From assembly GCF_000230695.2 (NCBI RefSeq), contig NC_020541.1, positions 3,968,001-4,032,000 on the forward strand: a stretch of 64,000 bases of DNA, in the 5' to 3' direction. Below, in pieces: positions 33,198 through 41,552 of this stretch. The translations under genes and the position numbers were made by a program. The notes beneath the pieces are model-generated. The model had not been told where the DNA came from. It searched no databases and saw only the letters and a list, made by a program, of their open reading frames with translations. Source of the DNA: Rhodanobacter denitrificans. GTDB taxonomy: Bacteria; Pseudomonadota; Gammaproteobacteria; Xanthomonadales; Rhodanobacteraceae. Positions within the stretch are counted from its first letter, which is position 1. The number at the start of each line of letters is the position of its first letter.

Positions 33198-36100
33198 TCA
33201 CGCCGCGTTGCTGGCCTGGGCCTGGGCCAGCGCGCGCCGCTCGCGGCGTTCGGCCAGCCAGTCGGAGAAGCGCTCCATGTACAGATAGATCACCGGCGTG
33301 GTGTACAGCGTGACCAGCTGCGACAGCAGCAGGCCGCCGACGATCGACACGCCCAGCGGCCGGCGCAGCTCGGCGCCGATGCCGTTGCCCAATGCCAGCG
33401 GCAACGCGCCGAGCATGGCCGCGGCGGTGGTCATCATGATCGGGCGGAAGCGCAGCAGGCAGGCGCGGCGGATCGCCTCGCGCGCGTTGAGGCCGGTGCG
33501 GCGCGCCTCGATCGCGAAGTCGATCATCATGATCGCGTTCTTCTTCACGATGCCGATCAGCAGCACGATGCCGACGATGCCGTCCACCGACAGGCTCATG
33601 CCGCACAGGATCAGCGCCAGCAGCGCGCCGACGCCGGCCGGCGGCAGCGTGGAGATGATCGTCAGCGGGTGGATGTAGCTCTCGTACAGCACGCCCAGCA
33701 CGATGTAGATCACCACGATCGCGGCCAGCAGCAACAGCACCTCGTCGCCCAGCGAGGAGGTGAACTCGGCCGCCTTGCCGACGAACTCGCCGCGGATCTG
33801 CGGCGGGAAGTTCAGCTGCGCCTCGACCTGGTGGATCGCCGCCACCGCATCGGACAGCGAGTAGCCCGGCGCCACGTTGAACGCCAGCGTCACCGCCGGC
33901 AGCTGCTGCTGGTGGCTGACCACCAGCGGCGCGCTGGTCACCTGCGCGCTGACCAGCGAGGACAGCGGGATGCTGCCGCCGGCGCCGATCTCGAAGCCGA
34001 TGTTGCCGGTATTGCCGATGCCCGAGGGCGTCGCCGAATTGCTCGACTTCAGCTGGCCGAAGCTGGTCGCGTTCGAGCCGGTGAGCGCGCCGTTGCCGTT
34101 GCCGCGCACGGTGAGCTTGGTCAGCAGGTCGTCGCTGCTGCGGAACTCCGGCGCCACCTCCAGCACCACGCGGTACTGGTTCAACTGGGTGAAGATGGTG
34201 GAGATCTGGCGCTGGCCGAACGCGTCGTACAAGGTGTCGTCGATGGTCTGCACCGGCACGCCGAGGCGGCTGGCCTTCTCGCGGTCGATGGTCAGCTTCA
34301 GCGCGTTGCCGTTGTCGGCCAGGTTGTTGTCCACGTCGGCCAGCTCCGGCCGCTGGCGCATCGCCTGGGTCATCTGGCTGGCGTAGCCGGCCAGCTCCGA
34401 CGACTTCACCGCGGACAGCGAATACTGGTATTCGGTGGCGGCCACGCGGCTGTCCAGGGTCACGTCCTGCACCGGCTTCAGGTACAGCGCCACGCCGGGA
34501 ATGCCGGCGACCGCGTGCTGCAGCCGCGGCAGCAGCGCATCCAGGCCGGCGCGGTCGCCGCGGTCCTTCAACACGATCGAGAGCTGGCCCTGGTTGAGCG
34601 TGGGGTTGATGGTGCCGGCGCCGATGAAGGCGGCCACGCCGGCCACCGCCGGGTCCTTGCGCAGCGCCTCGGCGACCGCCTTGGTGCGGTCCTCCATCTG
34701 CGGGAACGCGATGTTGTCGTCGGCCTGCACCACGCCGGTGATCAGGCCGGTGTCCTGCTCGGGCAGCAGGCCCTTGGGGATCACGATGTACAGGAACACG
34801 GTGAGCACCACCGCGGCGCCAGCCACCAGCATGGTCAGGCGCTGGTGGTCGAGCACCCAGTCCAGCGAGCTTTCGTACAGGCTGACCGTGCGCGACCACA
34901 CCGTGCGCTTGCCGGCCGCGGCGTGCCGCTCGTGCGCGTCGTCGCCCTCCGGCAGCTGGTCGGGCTTGAGCAGGTAGGCGCACATCATCGGCGTCAGCGT
35001 CAGCGACACCAGCATCGAGATGGTCACCGCGATCGTGAGCACCCAGGCGAACTCGTGGAACAGCCGTCCGGTGACGCCGGGCATCAGCAGCAGCGGCAGG
35101 AACACCGCCACCAGCGATACGGTCAGCGACAGCACGGTGAAGCCGATCTCCTTCGCGCCGACCTCGGCCGCCTCCTTGCCGTCCTTGCCCTGCTCGATGT
35201 AGCGCACGATGTTCTCGATCATCACGATCGCATCGTCCACCACGAAGCCGGTGGCCACGGTCAGTGCCATCAGCGAGAGGTTGTCCAGCGACATGCCGGT
35301 GAACGCCATCACGCCGAACGTGCCCATCAGCGACAGCGGCACCGCCACCGACGGGATGATGGTGGCCCACAGCCGGCGCAGAAACACGAAGATCACGCCG
35401 ATCACCAGGAACACGGTGAGGATCAGGGTGAACTCGACGTCGTGCACCGAGGCGCGGATGGTCACCGTGCGGTCGGCGAACACGTCCAGGTGCACGTCGG
35501 CCGGCAGCGCCGCGCGCAACTCGGGCAGCACGCGGCGGATCTGCTCCACCGTCTGCACGATGTTCGCGCCGGGCTGGCGGCGCACGTCCAGCAGCACCGC
35601 CGGCTGGCCGTTCGCCCATGCGGCGAGCTGGTCGTTCTCCACGCCGTCGACCACGTTCGCCACGTCGGACAGGCGCACCGGCGAGTTGTTCTTGTAGCTG
35701 ATGATGGTGTTCTTGTACTCGGCCGCGTCGCTCAGCTGGTCGTTGGTGCCGATCGAGTAGCTCTGCGTCTTGCCGTTCAGCGTGCCCTTGGGCGCGTTGA
35801 CGTTGGCCTGGGTCAACGCGCTGCGCACGTCTTCCATGGTCAGGCCGAGGTTGGACAGTTGCGCCGGGTTCACCTGCACGCGCACCGCGGGGCGCACGTT
35901 GCCGGCGATCGAGACCAGGCCCACGCCCTGCACCTGCGACAGCTTCTGCGCGATGATCGAGTCGGCCAGGTCGTTCACCTCGCGCAGCTGGCGGCTGTCG
36001 GAAGTGAGTTTCAGGGTGAGGATCGGTGCGTCGGCCGGGTTCACCCGGTTGTACACCGGCGGATACGGCAGGTTGCCCGGCAGCGTGCCCTTGGCCTGGT

Positions 36101-36437
36101 TGATCGCCGCCTGCACGTCCTGCGCGGCGATGTCGATGTCGCGGTCCATCGAGAACTGCAGGATGATCGTGGACAGCCCGGCGGAGGAGTCCGAACTCAT
36201 CATGGTGAGCCCGGAGATCTGCCCCAGGTTGCGCTCCAGCGGCGTGGTGATCAGCGCCGCCATGGTGCTGGCGCTGGCGCCCGGGTACTGCGTGCTGACC
36301 ACCAGGCTGGGCGCCTCGATCTCCGGCAAGGCGGACACCGGCAACTGGCGGTAGCCGAGAATGCCGAGCAGCAGCACCGCCACCATCAGCAGCGAGGTGG
36401 CGATCGGGCGGCGAATGAAGAGGGTCGAGAATCCCAT
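33198..36437 (-). CDS. mdtB: RND efflux permease, MdtB-like
   Basis: 1079 residues. Start MGFSTLFIRRPIATSLLMVAVLL, with the same HAE1 topology as the downstream pump. TM4 contains FVVDDAIVMIENIVRYIEQG with the Asp pair; GIVKKNAIMMIDFA occurs in the C-terminal half. Two different RND subunits in one operon is the MdtBC/MuxBC arrangement, which works as a heterotrimer. A hydrophilic loop after TM6 (LPEGDDAHERHAAAGKR) makes it slightly longer than usual. It follows mdtA by 98 bp. Confidence 0.87.
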   Translation of the reverse strand: MGFSTLFIRRPIATSLLMVAVLLLGILGYRQLPVSALPEIEAPSLVVSTQYPGASASTMAALITTPLERNLGQISGLTMMSSDSSAGLSTIILQFSMDRDIDIAAQDVQAAINQAKGTLPGNLPYPPVYNRVNPADAPILTLKLTSDSRQLREVNDLADSIIAQKLSQVQGVGLVSIAGNVRPAVRVQVNPAQLSNLGLTMEDVRSALTQANVNAPKGTLNGKTQSYSIGTNDQLSDAAEYKNTIISYKNNSPVRLSDVANVVDGVENDQLAAWANGQPAVLLDVRRQPGANIVQTVEQIRRVLPELRAALPADVHLDVFADRTVTIRASVHDVEFTLILTVFLVIGVIFVFLRRLWATIIPSVAVPLSLMGTFGVMAFTGMSLDNLSLMALTVATGFVVDDAIVMIENIVRYIEQGKDGKEAAEVGAKEIGFTVLSLTVSLVAVFLPLLLMPGVTGRLFHEFAWVLTIAVTISMLVSLTLTPMMCAYLLKPDQLPEGDDAHERHAAAGKRTVWSRTVSLYESSLDWVLDHQRLTMLVAGAAVVLTVFLYIVIPKGLLPEQDTGLITGVVQADDNIAFPQMEDRTKAVAEALRKDPAVAGVAAFIGAGTINPTLNQGQLSIVLKDRGDRAGLDALLPRLQHAVAGIPGVALYLKPVQDVTLDSRVAATEYQYSLSAVKSSELAGYASQMTQAMRQRPELADVDNNLADNGNALKLTIDREKASRLGVPVQTIDDTLYDAFGQRQISTIFTQLNQYRVVLEVAPEFRSSDDLLTKLTVRGNGNGALTGSNATSFGQLKSSNSATPSGIGNTGNIGFEIGAGGSIPLSSLVSAQVTSAPLVVSHQQQLPAVTLAFNVAPGYSLSDAVAAIHQVEAQLNFPPQIRGEFVGKAAEFTSSLGDEVLLLLAAIVVIYIVLGVLYESYIHPLTIISTLPPAGVGALLALILCGMSLSVDGIVGIVLLIGIVKKNAIMMIDFAIEARRTGLNAREAIRRACLLRFRPIMMTTAAAMLGALPLALGNGIGAELRRPLGVSIVGGLLLSQLVTLYTTPVIYLYMERFSDWLAERRERRALAQAQASNAA

Positions 36438-36535
36438 GGCTATCCGTGACGTGTAAGTGCGGTTTCCGCCGCGATCATGGCCGGGACGCGGCCGGGTTCA
36501 CGCGGCGGCGTCATGCCGGGCCGGCACGCGGCCGC

Positions 36536-37777
36536 TCAGCCGCGACGGCGGCCGCCACCCTTGCTGTCCTGCTTGGCTTTCTCCAGCTCGGCCGCAGTCG
36601 GCGCCGCCGGCACCTCGCCGGGCTTCAGCGCGTTGACCTTGCTGCCCGGCTTCAGCCGGAACTGGCCCTCGGTGACCACCCGCTCGCCGGCCTGGAGGCC
36701 ATTGCCGATCATCACGTGGCTGTCGCCCACTTCGCCGGCCACCGTCACCGGCTGCATCTTGACCGTACTGTCGGCCTGCACCTGGTAGACGTAGTCGCCG
36801 TCCGGCCCGCGCTGCACCGCCTGCGCCGGGATCACCAGGCCGCCGTCGACGGTGTTCACCAGCAGCCGCACGTTGACGAACTGGCCCGGCCACAGCTCGT
36901 TGTTCGCGTTCGGGAACTCCGACTTCAGGCGGAACGTGCCGGTGCTGGTGTCGATCTGGTTGTCGACCACCTTGAGCACGCCGCCGTTGGCGATCGGGTG
37001 CGCGTCGGTGCGGTCCAGCGCGGTCACCTGCAGCCCGGCGCCGTCCTTCGCGGCGGCGCGGCGCACCATGTCGAGGTTCTGCTCGGGCAGGGTGAACATC
37101 ACGTTGATCGGGTGCAGCTGGGTCAGCGTGACGATCGCGCTGGCGGTGGTGACCACGTTGCCGGGGTCGACCGCGCGGATGCCGGCAAGGCCGTCGATCG
37201 GCGACAGCACGCGGGTGTAGTTCAGCTGCACCTGGGTGTCGCGCACGTTGGCCGCGTCGGCGGCCACCGCAGCCTCGTACTGCGCGGCGGTGTTGCGCAA
37301 GGTGTCCAGATCCTGCCTGGAAATGTAGCCCTTGGCGGCCAGATCCTGGCTACGCGTCAGGTTGCTCTTGGCCGTCTCCAGCAGCGCCTGGTCCTGGCGC
37401 TGCTTCGCCGCAGCCTGGTCGTAGGCGGCCTGGTAGGTGCGCGGGTCGATCTGCGCCAGCAGCTGGCCCTTCTTGACCGGTTGGCCCTCGCTGAACTCCA
37501 GGCTGAGCAGCTGGCCGCCCACCTGCGGGTTCACGGTGACCGTGTTGAGCGCCTGCACCGTGCCCAGCGCGGTCAGGTAGACCGGCACGTTCTGCTTGAC
37601 CACCGGCACCACGGTGACCGGCACCGGCGGCGTCTCGTCCTTGCCGTCCTTGTTCTTGGCGGCAGCCGACACCGGCGCGGAACCGGCCGGGACCGGCTTG
37701 TGCAGCAGGCGAAAGCCCACCGCGGCCACCACGATCACGGCAACGACGATCAACGCGATCTTCCAAAAACGCGACAT
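36536..37777 (-). CDS. mdtA: RND efflux periplasmic adaptor, MdtA-like
   Basis: 413 residues from [22 protein letters not shown] (N-terminal TM anchor), with AGGAG upstream. The biotinyl-lipoyl hairpin surrounds [20 protein letters not shown] and [17 protein letters not shown]; the coiled coil spans about 110-190; beta-barrel and membrane-proximal domains follow, and the tail is Lys/Arg/Gly-rich. It connects the inner-membrane pump to an outer-membrane channel. No TolC-like gene occurs in the operon. A longer frame upstream of the chosen Met has no family support. Confidence 0.9.
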   Translation of the reverse strand: MSRFWKIALIVVAVIVVAAVGFRLLHKPVPAGSAPVSAAAKNKDGKDETPPVPVTVVPVVKQNVPVYLTALGTVQALNTVTVNPQVGGQLLSLEFSEGQPVKKGQLLAQIDPRTYQAAYDQAAAKQRQDQALLETAKSNLTRSQDLAAKGYISRQDLDTLRNTAAQYEAAVAADAANVRDTQVQLNYTRVLSPIDGLAGIRAVDPGNVVTTASAIVTLTQLHPINVMFTLPEQNLDMVRRAAAKDGAGLQVTALDRTDAHPIANGGVLKVVDNQIDTSTGTFRLKSEFPNANNELWPGQFVNVRLLVNTVDGGLVIPAQAVQRGPDGDYVYQVQADSTVKMQPVTVAGEVGDSHVMIGNGLQAGERVVTEGQFRLKPGSKVNALKPGEVPAAPTAAELEKAKQDSKGGGRRRG

Positions 37778-37903
37778 GTAAAACTCCTGGATTGAACGGT
37801 GCGGCACCACCGACACGCGGCGCGCCGCACGTCTCTGCGAAACCACGGACACGCGCCGGGCCTTGCCGGCATGTAGCTCAAGGTAGGGCAAGCATAGGGG
37901 CAG

Positions 37904-37919
37904 TTGAACGAACTTGAAC
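37904..37919. promoter_or_regulatory. TTGAAC direct repeat upstream of mdtA
   Basis: Two TTGAAC hexamers start exactly 10 bp apart, about 130 bp upstream of the mdtA start. Direct half-sites one helical turn apart are characteristic of OmpR-family response-regulator sites. The identity of any regulator is not visible. Confidence 0.3.
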
Positions 37920-38044
37920 AATGCCGGTTGACAGGGGTGCGGCATGACCGATGGCAGGGGCGACGCCCGCCGCACGGCCATTCGCAGGCGCCGGACGGGC
38001 GGCCGCGACCACCCTTCCGTCGCCACAGGTCGCCACGGGGGGCC

Positions 38045-38073
38045 TGAAACTTGTCACGCGCTTCGTTTATAAT
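38045..38073 (+). promoter_or_regulatory. sigma70-like promoter for cytochrome c5 gene
   Basis: A consensus -10 TATAAT (38068-38073) with a 17-nt spacer from a weak -35 TGAAAC (38045-38050). It is the only consensus-like -10 in the region. Confidence 0.5.
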
Positions 38074-38255
38074 CGCCGACTGGTTGCCTGCCCTGCCCCG
38101 AACCGGGCGCGGACGGCAAGCACGATCCGCGCCGTGCACTCACTCGCGGCGAGCCATGCCGGGGCGCCTGCATCGGACCGGTGCGACAGCAACAGACTAT
38201 CCAGGCAGGTCGGAGCCATCGTGGCGTTCCGCCGCCCTCTGACAGGAGTACGTGC

Positions 38256-38789
38256 GTGAGCGGTTCCATGAGCAAATCCGACCAGAGCGTCTTGCGCCAG
38301 TTTTCGATCATGATCGGCGGCCTGGTCGTGCTGACCGTGGTGCTGATCCTCGCGGCGCTGGCGATCCACGAGCACGAGCCGAAGGAAACCAACCCGAACC
38401 AGCCGGCCCGCGTTGCCGCGCGGCTCGCGCCGGACGGCGCCGTCTACGCCGGCAACACCGGCCGCGCCGCCATGCAGGCCGCCGCCGACGCCGCCGCCAA
38501 GGCGGCCGCCTCGCAGGTCGCCTACGGCGGCACCACCGACGGCAAGGCGATCTACGACCACCTGTGCACCAGCTGCCACGCCTCCGGCGTCGCCGGCGCG
38601 CCGAAGACCGGCGACAAGGCCATGTGGGGTCCGCGCCTGGCGCAGGGCATCGACACCCTGGTCAAGCACGCGATCGATGGCTACCACGGCCCGGACGGCA
38701 ATTTCATGCCGCCCAAGGGCGGCAACCCGGCGCTCACCACCGAACAGGTGACCAACGCCGTGCACTGGCTGACCGATCAGGCGAAGTAA
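38256..38789 (+). CDS. membrane-anchored cytochrome c5 family protein
   Basis: 177 residues from GTG (VSGSMSKSDQ), chosen because AGGAG lies 7 nt upstream; the ATG four codons later has no well-placed ribosome-binding site. An N-terminal TM anchor (about 19-37) and an Ala-rich linker precede one haem-c motif, CTSCH (Cys104, Cys107, His108), with the Met ligand in GNFMPPKGG. It is a class I cytochrome c of the c5 type, expected to shuttle electrons in the periplasm near terminal oxidases or reductases. Confidence 0.9.
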   Translation: MSGSMSKSDQSVLRQFSIMIGGLVVLTVVLILAALAIHEHEPKETNPNQPARVAARLAPDGAVYAGNTGRAAMQAAADAAAKAAASQVAYGGTTDGKAIYDHLCTSCHASGVAGAPKTGDKAMWGPRLAQGIDTLVKHAIDGYHGPDGNFMPPKGGNPALTTEQVTNAVHWLTDQAK

Positions 38790-38801
38790 CTTCGCCTGAT
38801 C
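38775..38801 (+). other. perfect hairpin with the stop codon as its loop
   Basis: GATCAGGCGAAG (38775-38786) pairs perfectly with CTTCGCCTGATC (38790-38801); the 3-nt loop is exactly the TAA stop codon of the cytochrome c gene. A separate terminator follows 17 nt later. Confidence 0.6.
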
Positions 38802-38818
38802 CAACAAGCTTTCGCCAA

Positions 38819-38848
38819 ACGCCGCCCTCCAGGCGGCGTTTTCGTTTA
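38819..38848 (+). terminator. rho-independent terminator after cytochrome c5
   Basis: An 8-bp stem (ACGCCGCC / GGCGGCGT) with a 5-nt loop is followed by TTTTCGTTT. Confidence 0.8.
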
Positions 38849-38849
38849 C

Positions 38850-38970
38850 CCCCTCCCCCCTCGGGAGAGGGTTGGGGAGAGGGTACGGGGCTCCGCCCGC
38901 CCCACCAAAACAAAAACCAAAGCCACCCTGGGCAGCGTTTTCGTTTTCCCCTTCCCTGGCTTCGCGCGGG
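38850..38970. repeat. REP-like C/G-rich intergenic repeat
   Basis: The segment begins with C-rich and G-rich complementary blocks (CCCTCCCCCC, then GGGAGAGGG and GGGGAGAGGG) and ends with a CCTTCCC/GGGAAGG dyad. It resembles the palindromes at 33094-33156 and separates the convergent cytochrome c and acpH genes. Confidence 0.5.
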
Positions 38971-38982
38971 AAGGAGGCAAAC

Positions 38983-39576
38983 TCACTCCGCATGCTCCTC
39001 GACCCACGCCCGCGCGAACTCCCGCAGCTGCGGGAAGAACGCCGCGAAGCGCCCCTGCAGCTCCGCCTCGCGCTGCAGCAGCAGCGGCAACGCCGAGGCC
39101 AGCGGGTTGGCGCGGCTCAGGCGCTGCCCGATGCCGCCCAGCGCGTCGCCGAACACGGCGTCGTCGGTGTACGCCGCCGGCAGGCCATGCGTCTCCATGT
39201 AGCCGCGGAAGCGCCGCAGCGCCGGCGGCAACAAGGCGTCCTGCCGCCACAGCAGCGCGCGCAGGGCCAGCGAATACTCCGCCAGCGGCTGCGCGCTCCA
39301 CTGCGGAAAATCCCGCGCCAGGCAGCGGTCGAACCACATGTCCAGCAGGATCCCCGCGTAGCGGCGGTACGGCGGGGGCAGCAGCACCTTGGCCGCGAGC
39401 ACCTCGGGATGGGCGTCGGTGTACGCATCGATCGCCCGGTGCAGGCGGATCCCGGCGATCACCCGCGGCGGTAACAGGACCGCGTCCGGCGGGCCGCGCA
39501 CGAAATCGCCCAGCATCCCGCCCAGCTGCAGGGCTTCGTCGTCGCCGGCCAGCAGCGCGTGCGCCAGGTGGTTCAT
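38983..39576 (-). CDS. acpH: acyl carrier protein phosphodiesterase
   Basis: 197 residues from MNHLAHALLAGDDEALQLGG, the canonical AcpH start. Family motifs include MLGDFVRG and GIRLHRAIDAYTDAHPEV (HD-like metal-binding fold), AGILLDMWFDRCLARDF and TDDAVFGDALGGIGQRLS. It removes 4'-phosphopantetheine from holo-ACP. An ACP-turnover enzyme also fits a genome with a dedicated polyene ACP, but the two loci are 18 kb apart. It is divergent from the alpha/beta hydrolase. Confidence 0.9.
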   Translation of the reverse strand: MNHLAHALLAGDDEALQLGGMLGDFVRGPPDAVLLPPRVIAGIRLHRAIDAYTDAHPEVLAAKVLLPPPYRRYAGILLDMWFDRCLARDFPQWSAQPLAEYSLALRALLWRQDALLPPALRRFRGYMETHGLPAAYTDDAVFGDALGGIGQRLSRANPLASALPLLLQREAELQGRFAAFFPQLREFARAWVEEHAE

Positions 39577-39624
39577 CGGCGCCGCCCGCGGCAGCCGATG
39601 CGTCCGGCGGTTATCATCACGGGC

Positions 39625-40314
39625 ATGACTCCCACCGAGCTCTCCACCGCACCTGCCGGCTTTCCGGATGTGGCCGCCAGTTTCATGCTCGACGGCCCCG
39701 CCGGCAAGCTGGAGGCGATCAGCGACGTCGCCGAAGCGGCCTGCGCGCGCCGCGGCGTGGCGGTGATCTGCCACCCGCTCACGATCGAGGGCGGCAGCAT
39801 GCACAACAAGGTGGTGACGATGGCCGAGCGCGCGCTGCGCGAATCCGGGCTGGACACCGTGCGCTTCAACTTCCGCGGCGCCGGCGAGTCGCAGGGCGAC
39901 TACGACAAGGGCCGCGGCGAAGGCGACGACCTGGCCGCGGTGGTGGACTGGGTGCGTCGCATGCGCCCGGACGACGCGCTGTGGCTGGCCGGCTTCTCGT
40001 TCGGCAGTTACGTGAGCATCGCCAACGCGGTGCGCCTGCACGCCGACGCGCTGGTCAGCATCGCGCCACCGGTCGGGCGCTGGCCGTTCGACGCGGTCGA
40101 GTTGCCGCGCTGCCCGTGGCTGATCGTGCAGGGCGAGGCCGACGAGATCGTCGAGCCGCAGGCGGTATTCGACTGGGTCGAGACGCTGGCACACCGGCCC
40201 GAGCTGGTGCGCATGCCCGAGACCAGCCACTTCTTCCACCGCCGGCTGATGGACCTGCGCGGCGCGATCAAGCATGCGGTGCACGGCTGGTTGCCGCCGA
40301 AGCGGCATGCCTGA
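39625..40314 (+). CDS. alpha/beta hydrolase (COG2945 type)
   Basis: 229 residues from MTPTELSTAPAGFPD. It has an alpha/beta hydrolase core with VAVICHPLTIEGGSMHNKVV, the oxyanion region VRFNFRGAGESQGDYDKG, the nucleophile elbow GFSFGSYVS (Ser in GFSFG), the acid in QGEADEIV and the catalytic His in ETSHFFHRRL. The substrate is unknown. It is followed after 38 bp by zapE in the same direction. Confidence 0.88.
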   Translation: MTPTELSTAPAGFPDVAASFMLDGPAGKLEAISDVAEAACARRGVAVICHPLTIEGGSMHNKVVTMAERALRESGLDTVRFNFRGAGESQGDYDKGRGEGDDLAAVVDWVRRMRPDDALWLAGFSFGSYVSIANAVRLHADALVSIAPPVGRWPFDAVELPRCPWLIVQGEADEIVEPQAVFDWVETLAHRPELVRMPETSHFFHRRLMDLRGAIKHAVHGWLPPKRHA

Positions 40315-40352
40315 GGCGCACCAGCCACTCCCTGCCAAGACCTGTCCGTCCC

Positions 40353-41468
40353 ATGAGTGAACCCTCACTGGCGCCCACGGCGCGCTATCTCGAAGGCGTC
40401 GCCGCGCACCGCTGGGAGTCCGACCCGACCCAGCTGGCGCTGCTGCCGGAATTCGACCGCATGCATGCGGCACTGTGCACCGAACCGGCGAACGGCAACG
40501 GCCTGCTCGGCCGGCTGAAATCGCTGCTCGGCAACGAGCCGCCGGCGGCCGTGCCGGGGTTGTACCTGTGGGGCACGGTGGGCCGCGGCAAGACCTTCCT
40601 GATGGACCTGTTCGCCGCCAGCCTGCCGCACGGCGTGGTGCTGCGCCGGCACTTCCACCGCTTCATGGGTGAGCTGCACGAGCACCTGCGCGCGCTGGGC
40701 GAGCGGCAGAGCCCGCTGGTCGAGGTGGCCGCCGGCCTCGCCGCGCGCTGCCGCGTGCTGTGCCTGGACGAGTTCCTGGTCAACGACATCGGCGACGCGA
40801 TGATCCTCTCGGGCCTGCTCGACGCGCTGTTCGCGCGCGGCGTGACCCTGGTCACCACCTCGAACACCGCGCCGGCCAACCTGTACAAGGGCGGCCTGCA
40901 GCGCGCCCGCTTCCTGCCCGCGATCGCGCTGATCGAGGAACATTGCCACGTGGTCGAGATGGCCTCCGCGCACGACTGGCGCCTGCGCGCGCTGACCCAG
41001 GCGCCGGTCTACCTCACCCCGCCCGGCGCCGAGGCGCATCGCGCGCTGGAGCGCATCTTCGCCAGCCAGGCCCGCGGCGGCGTGCAGGAAAACGGCAACC
41101 TGCACGTCAACGGTCGCGACATTCCGTTCGTCAAGCGCGACGACGAGATCGTCTGGTTCGAGTTCGCCGCGCTGTGCGAAGGCCCGCGCGCGGTGGCCGA
41201 CTACATCGCGCTGGCCAAGGCCGGGCCGACGGTGATCGTCGCCAACGTCCCGCAATTCACCGTCTACAGCGAGGACGCGGCGAAGCGCTTCGTGCAATTG
41301 GTCGACGAATTCTACGACCGCCACGTCAAGCTGGTGCTCACCGCCGCCGCGTCGATCACCGAGCTGTATGACGGCGAACGCCTGCGCGCCGAGTTCGGCC
41401 GCACCGAATCGCGCCTGATCGAGATGCAGAGCGAGGCCTACCTGGCGCTGGAGCATCGGCCCGAGTGA
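40353..41468 (+). CDS. zapE: cell division protein ZapE (AFG1-like ATPase)
   Basis: 371 residues. Walker A GTVGRGKT (about 73-80), Walker B VLCLDEF (about 137), sensor-like TSNTAP, then FLPAIALIEEHC and the C-terminal FVKRDDEIVWFEFAALCEGPR and QFTVYSEDAAKRFVQLVDEFYD typical of ZapE/YhcM. The family binds FtsZ and modulates Z-ring constriction. The start MSEPSLAPTARY is 38 bp after the hydrolase gene. Confidence 0.95.
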   Translation: MSEPSLAPTARYLEGVAAHRWESDPTQLALLPEFDRMHAALCTEPANGNGLLGRLKSLLGNEPPAAVPGLYLWGTVGRGKTFLMDLFAASLPHGVVLRRHFHRFMGELHEHLRALGERQSPLVEVAAGLAARCRVLCLDEFLVNDIGDAMILSGLLDALFARGVTLVTTSNTAPANLYKGGLQRARFLPAIALIEEHCHVVEMASAHDWRLRALTQAPVYLTPPGAEAHRALERIFASQARGGVQENGNLHVNGRDIPFVKRDDEIVWFEFAALCEGPRAVADYIALAKAGPTVIVANVPQFTVYSEDAAKRFVQLVDEFYDRHVKLVLTAAASITELYDGERLRAEFGRTESRLIEMQSEAYLALEHRPE

Positions 41469-41552
41469 TCCGCCACCGGCGCATTGCTCCCCCGCCACCG
41501 CCGCAGTAGCCTGCAACCGCTGGCAGCACGCTGTCGCGCACGGGAGGGGACG

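Larger units (their letters stand above)
37778..38255. other. 478-bp divergent intergenic region, mdtA / cytochrome c
   Basis: No credible gene. It contains a TTGAAC direct repeat with 10-bp period (37904-37919) toward mdtA and a near-consensus TATAAT -10 (38068-38073) toward the cytochrome c gene. The roughly 180 nt between that promoter and the GTG start would be a long untranslated leader. Confidence 0.55.

Noticed and set aside
33669..36449. 926-codon plus-strand frame antisense to the MdtB-like pump
   Set aside because: His/Gln/Arg-rich translation is the typical shadow of a high-GC gene; the minus strand has a complete RND pump.
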